Source: Siphonodentalium dalli (taxonomy: Eukaryota; Mollusca; Scaphopoda; Gadilida; Siphonodentaliidae). Taken from it: a stretch of 64,000 bases of DNA. Each line of letters starts with the position of its first letter. Positions within the stretch are counted from its first letter, which is position 1. The DNA lies in assembly GCA_032622095.1 (NCBI GenBank), contig CP136064.1, forward strand, positions 50,040,073 to 50,104,072, read 5' to 3'. The position numbers were made by a program, and so were the translations under genes. Shown one piece after another: positions 60,986 to 64,000 of the stretch. The notes under the pieces were generated by a model, which did no database searches, had not been told where the DNA came from, and was given only the letters and a program-made list of their open reading frames with translations.

Positions 60986-62674
60986 ATGGAACATACATTT
61001 ATTGGTTTATAGAGTGTTGACGTAATATCATATTATACATTATACATTTAATACACCGATTTACGTGCCCAGAGTGTCAATGAGTAGCTGTGAATCTACT
61101 GAATGGATGTTATATACCACCTAAAAATCCTACCGCATACATTACTTAGTTCTCACAACTAAGCATTTTGTCATAGCTTCACAATAATATATACATTTAT
61201 ATATATATGTGTCAATATTTTATCTTAATAATTTACATCAAAATGATTGCTAGTGCCTCGTCATAAAAACGGCGGCCATGCTGGACGCCATCTTGTCTCG
61301 TGTGTACACAACTATTTTTTGTTACTGTTAACATTGCTTAAAAGTTGAGGGACATAATAAGAAAGAAAATGAGAGGGGTGAATTTAAGTCCTGTAGTCGG
61401 GGTTCAGGGGTACCCTACCATCTACCAATTAGCCACCAAAAAATTATATTTTAGGAGTTTTTGAAATGCCAAAATCGTTGGATTTGTGTTCTGCTATTAG
61501 CTTTCTTGAGTAAGTTCTCACAACCTGCAAATCTATCAGTATCGCATGATTAGCTCGATATGCTAAAATTTCCCAACCTGCAAGTTCACTGGAATATATA
61601 CCTAACGGAAATTGAATTCAATGGACACAATCTCTTACAATTGCGTTTTTATTTAATTATATAATATATACTCAACATATATGTATTAGTTACTTTGTGA
61701 TATGTTTTACCTACGACGGAAGGCACTCGCGACCTGATTTCCAGGTTGTCCTAAGTGCACTTTTTATGTTTTTGAGATAATTGATTTTTAAAGTTTGAAT
61801 CTCCGATGCGGGTCAACTATTAAGACTATGGCTATACTTCTAACACTGTCCGATTGAAAAATCATTCCTTTAATAGAATAAATAAGCATCACAATTCACA
61901 AACTAAATGTAATCCTGTTTTTTTAAGAATACTGCAGGTAGGGCGCATATTTTGGCACTTAGAACATACTGGAACTTAATTACACTATGAAAAGTTCAAA
62001 TGACACCACAATCCCGGGGCCAGCCACCCCAAACCACCCACTTTACCAAATTTGAACGAGAATGGCCACCTTGTTCTATGTGTCAGAAATATTAGGATAA
62101 TTAGCACTTAGAACAAACAATATAATATCACATGTCTGAATCTTAACAGGAAATTCAGAGAGCATATTACATATAAGTGTTCTATGTATACGCCAACCCA
62201 GATGCTATTTTTTTTTATTTCAACTAAGGTATTGTCTAACTTTGATATGTATGTGGGAATTTGTTCAACTAGAGCGTGGACATGACACCATGTCACCCCT
62301 ATAAATCTAAAACCGGCTAACTTGACACTCTCTCCGAGACGGAGGCCACTATATCTTCTAGTCGTTGTTTAGACTCCATTTTGAAGTGAACCTAGAACAA
62401 ATAGGTAATAAGCTGTTTCGACGTGAGAAGCGCCTTGGGGAACATTTTCTACAACTCTTTGAAATAAGTACTATTTGTGGCTTTTATGATAATTTTGTTT
62501 TGATTTTTTTGTCAAAAGACAAGCATTATGTAAAAAACAAATGGTGAAATTGGAATCTTGTTAGTCAACAAATTTGCCGACTACAAACGCCGAGTTGAGT
62601 TTCCTGACTGCTAAATATGACCACAAATTAACTTATCCTAAATTTTGATGTGTTTCATTGATGGAAAGTCATTA
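60986..62674. other. gene-free stretch
   Basis: AT-rich, no recognisable gene. A 60-residue frame at 62365-62547 is too short and unsupported to call. Confidence 0.4.
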
Positions 62675-64000
62675 ATGACGAGTAGTTACCCATACAAGAC
62701 ATGTTCAGATAATAAGTTCAACAAACGACCTTATATCGTTCGTGTGTTGAACTTACTATCTAAACATTTCCCTCAACAAATAGGGCTCCTTCTCACTTTT
62801 ATTGATCTATAGTCCAGTGTATAGTCTGCTTTTATCACCTTAAAGGCACATGCGGCCTTAATTGTCGAAATTATTCATATTTGTTCCAAACACCGTAAAC
62901 AGACAAACATTAAAACGCAATCAGTTCCGTTCATATATACCATGACCATCGCGTAAACGGCATGTTATCATAAAGATCTACAATATTTTACCTAAGCAGG
63001 AGCCTGATTGTGTTACAGAAGACAGCACAATGCTACTGGCTAATCACACACAAATGACATAAACGCTCTTTATTAGTTCCATATCAGGTATTCACCAACA
63101 AAGAACGCTCTTTATGTTTACCATCATAATATAAACAAACTTCAGAAAAGTAACTTTTTATGCTTTTGTATACATAACAATGGTCAAACATATGACCACA
63201 ACATACTGTTTATGCGATATTTATTATTTGTATACGGACAAAGTCTATCTACATTTTGATGTTCTTTCTGTTTGTGGCGGATTTTGACGGGTGGAGATAT
63301 TTTCACATGATACCTATCGCCAAGGCCAACCGTACCTTTAAAGTCATATTATGGACTTGCTCGGGTGCGTGAAACTTATCAGTTAGTATTCAGGGGCTAT
63401 GTCAACTGGAGGAATGTAGCATTCTACTAACATCGCCGAAATTTTCAAGCAAATCGGCCGTACCATTCAATAGAAAACATCGTCTGAACTACGCTCAATT
63501 GTAAATATTTACTTATCGATTCGGGACGCAACTATTGGTGATAAACTAACGAAATCGATTTCGCCACCCAGAGTCACTGCATTTAATTAATATATAAGAA
63601 TGACGATGTGTGTTGTCAATCTGGATATCATAATTGTAAAAAAAATTACTACTTTAAGCAAGATATTCTCCATTTCTATTTGATCACCCTACCGGCGTGT
63701 TTCACATCACTTTAACATCCCTCCAAATGAATAATAGACCATTCAGATGTACACTTTTTAACTGACTTGGAGAAACATATTCAGCGCCGGGAACATTCGT
63801 CAACTTTTGCCCGAAAATTGCGGCAAGATGTCTCACATCGAAGTGAATGTCATCGTTATCTCCCCTACATATAAATAATTCAACCAAAAAATAGCGAATG
63901 AGCTATAAATTTATGTCACTTTTTTTCTAGCTCATTGTGAATCCCATCCCCGTTTTAATATGGCCGTTGAGAAGAATTTATTGTTTGAGGAACTTGTGAA
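62675..64000. repeat. 1.33-kb direct duplication, copy B (runs off the window)
   Basis: Second copy of 57041-58366. It holds the same nested family 1 (62844-63337) and family 5 (63338-63715) elements at equivalent positions, so the duplication happened after both insertions. The homology is still continuing at the last base, so its true right border is unknown. Confidence 0.9.

Noticed and set aside
58068-63887. Identical 61-residue minus-strand frames at 58068-58253 and 63702-63887
   Set aside because: They are identical only because they lie in the recent direct duplication; half of each frame is MITE sequence.
57041-64000. LTR retrotransposon with the direct repeats as LTRs
   Set aside because: The repeats contain a nest of TTAA MITEs, no gag/pol-like frame lies between them, and no TG/CA border, primer site or target duplication is visible.

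Overview
This is a eukaryotic, AT-rich, gene-poor window, probably from a marine invertebrate and possibly a lophotrochozoan such as a mollusc. The grounds are one intron-containing RING/B-box (TRIM-type) gene, very long non-coding stretches, dense small non-autonomous transposons, a satellite, and a 'TTTCGGGGGAC...GTCCGTCCGT' repeat of a kind I associate with lophotrochozoan genomes. The taxon is an inference; no species-specific marker was seen.

Gene content: I can support one protein-coding gene, on the + strand. A short first coding exon (28377-28489) ends in a consensus GTAAGT donor. The large exon (41265-42984) follows a clean polypyrimidine-AG acceptor. Joining them keeps the frame open into the 551-residue RING / B-box1 / B-box2 / coiled-coil reading frame, giving about 610 residues. 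The ~12.8 kb intron is packed with transposons. No other reading frame has recognisable domains. A minus-strand cluster of short frames at 4.3-5.2 kb may be a decayed coding region.

Repeat content dominates. At least six families are flanked by TTAA, as expected for piggyBac-like elements: (1) a 494-bp family with AGGCACGTGCGGCC ends; (2) a 368-bp family with CCCTTTACCCAACA ends; (3) a ~235-bp family with CCCTTTCTATACTAAAT ends; (4) a ~490-bp family with AGGCCCACTTAATTT ends; (5) a ~375-bp family ending TTCACATCACT; (6) a 262-bp family with CMCTTYCATRACKGGAG ends. A separate family has long GTGACCCGCCATATC termini, and one hAT-like MITE has 8-bp target duplications. A palindromic cassette (core CCAATGCATTCTCTTATA) occurs inside families 2 and 6 and the GTGACCC family, although their outer ends differ.

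Layout: 1-5.3 kb, mostly featureless with a possible coding relic; 5.3-14.7 kb, scattered MITEs, a foldback element and a poly-G-edged repeat; 16.9-21.3 kb, a diverged tandem array invaded by stacked TTAA elements; 22-26 kb, more MITEs, an 18-bp minisatellite and an ATC-rich tract; 27-43 kb, the TRIM gene; 47-48.4 kb, a 31-bp minisatellite and a family-6 element; 48.9-52.6 kb, a region bounded by a ~100-bp inverted repeat; 53.06-54.1 kb, a 36-bp satellite with a ~498-bp higher-order period; 54.6-64 kb, TTAA elements and a near-identical 1.33-kb direct duplication with 5,634-bp spacing that runs off the window end.
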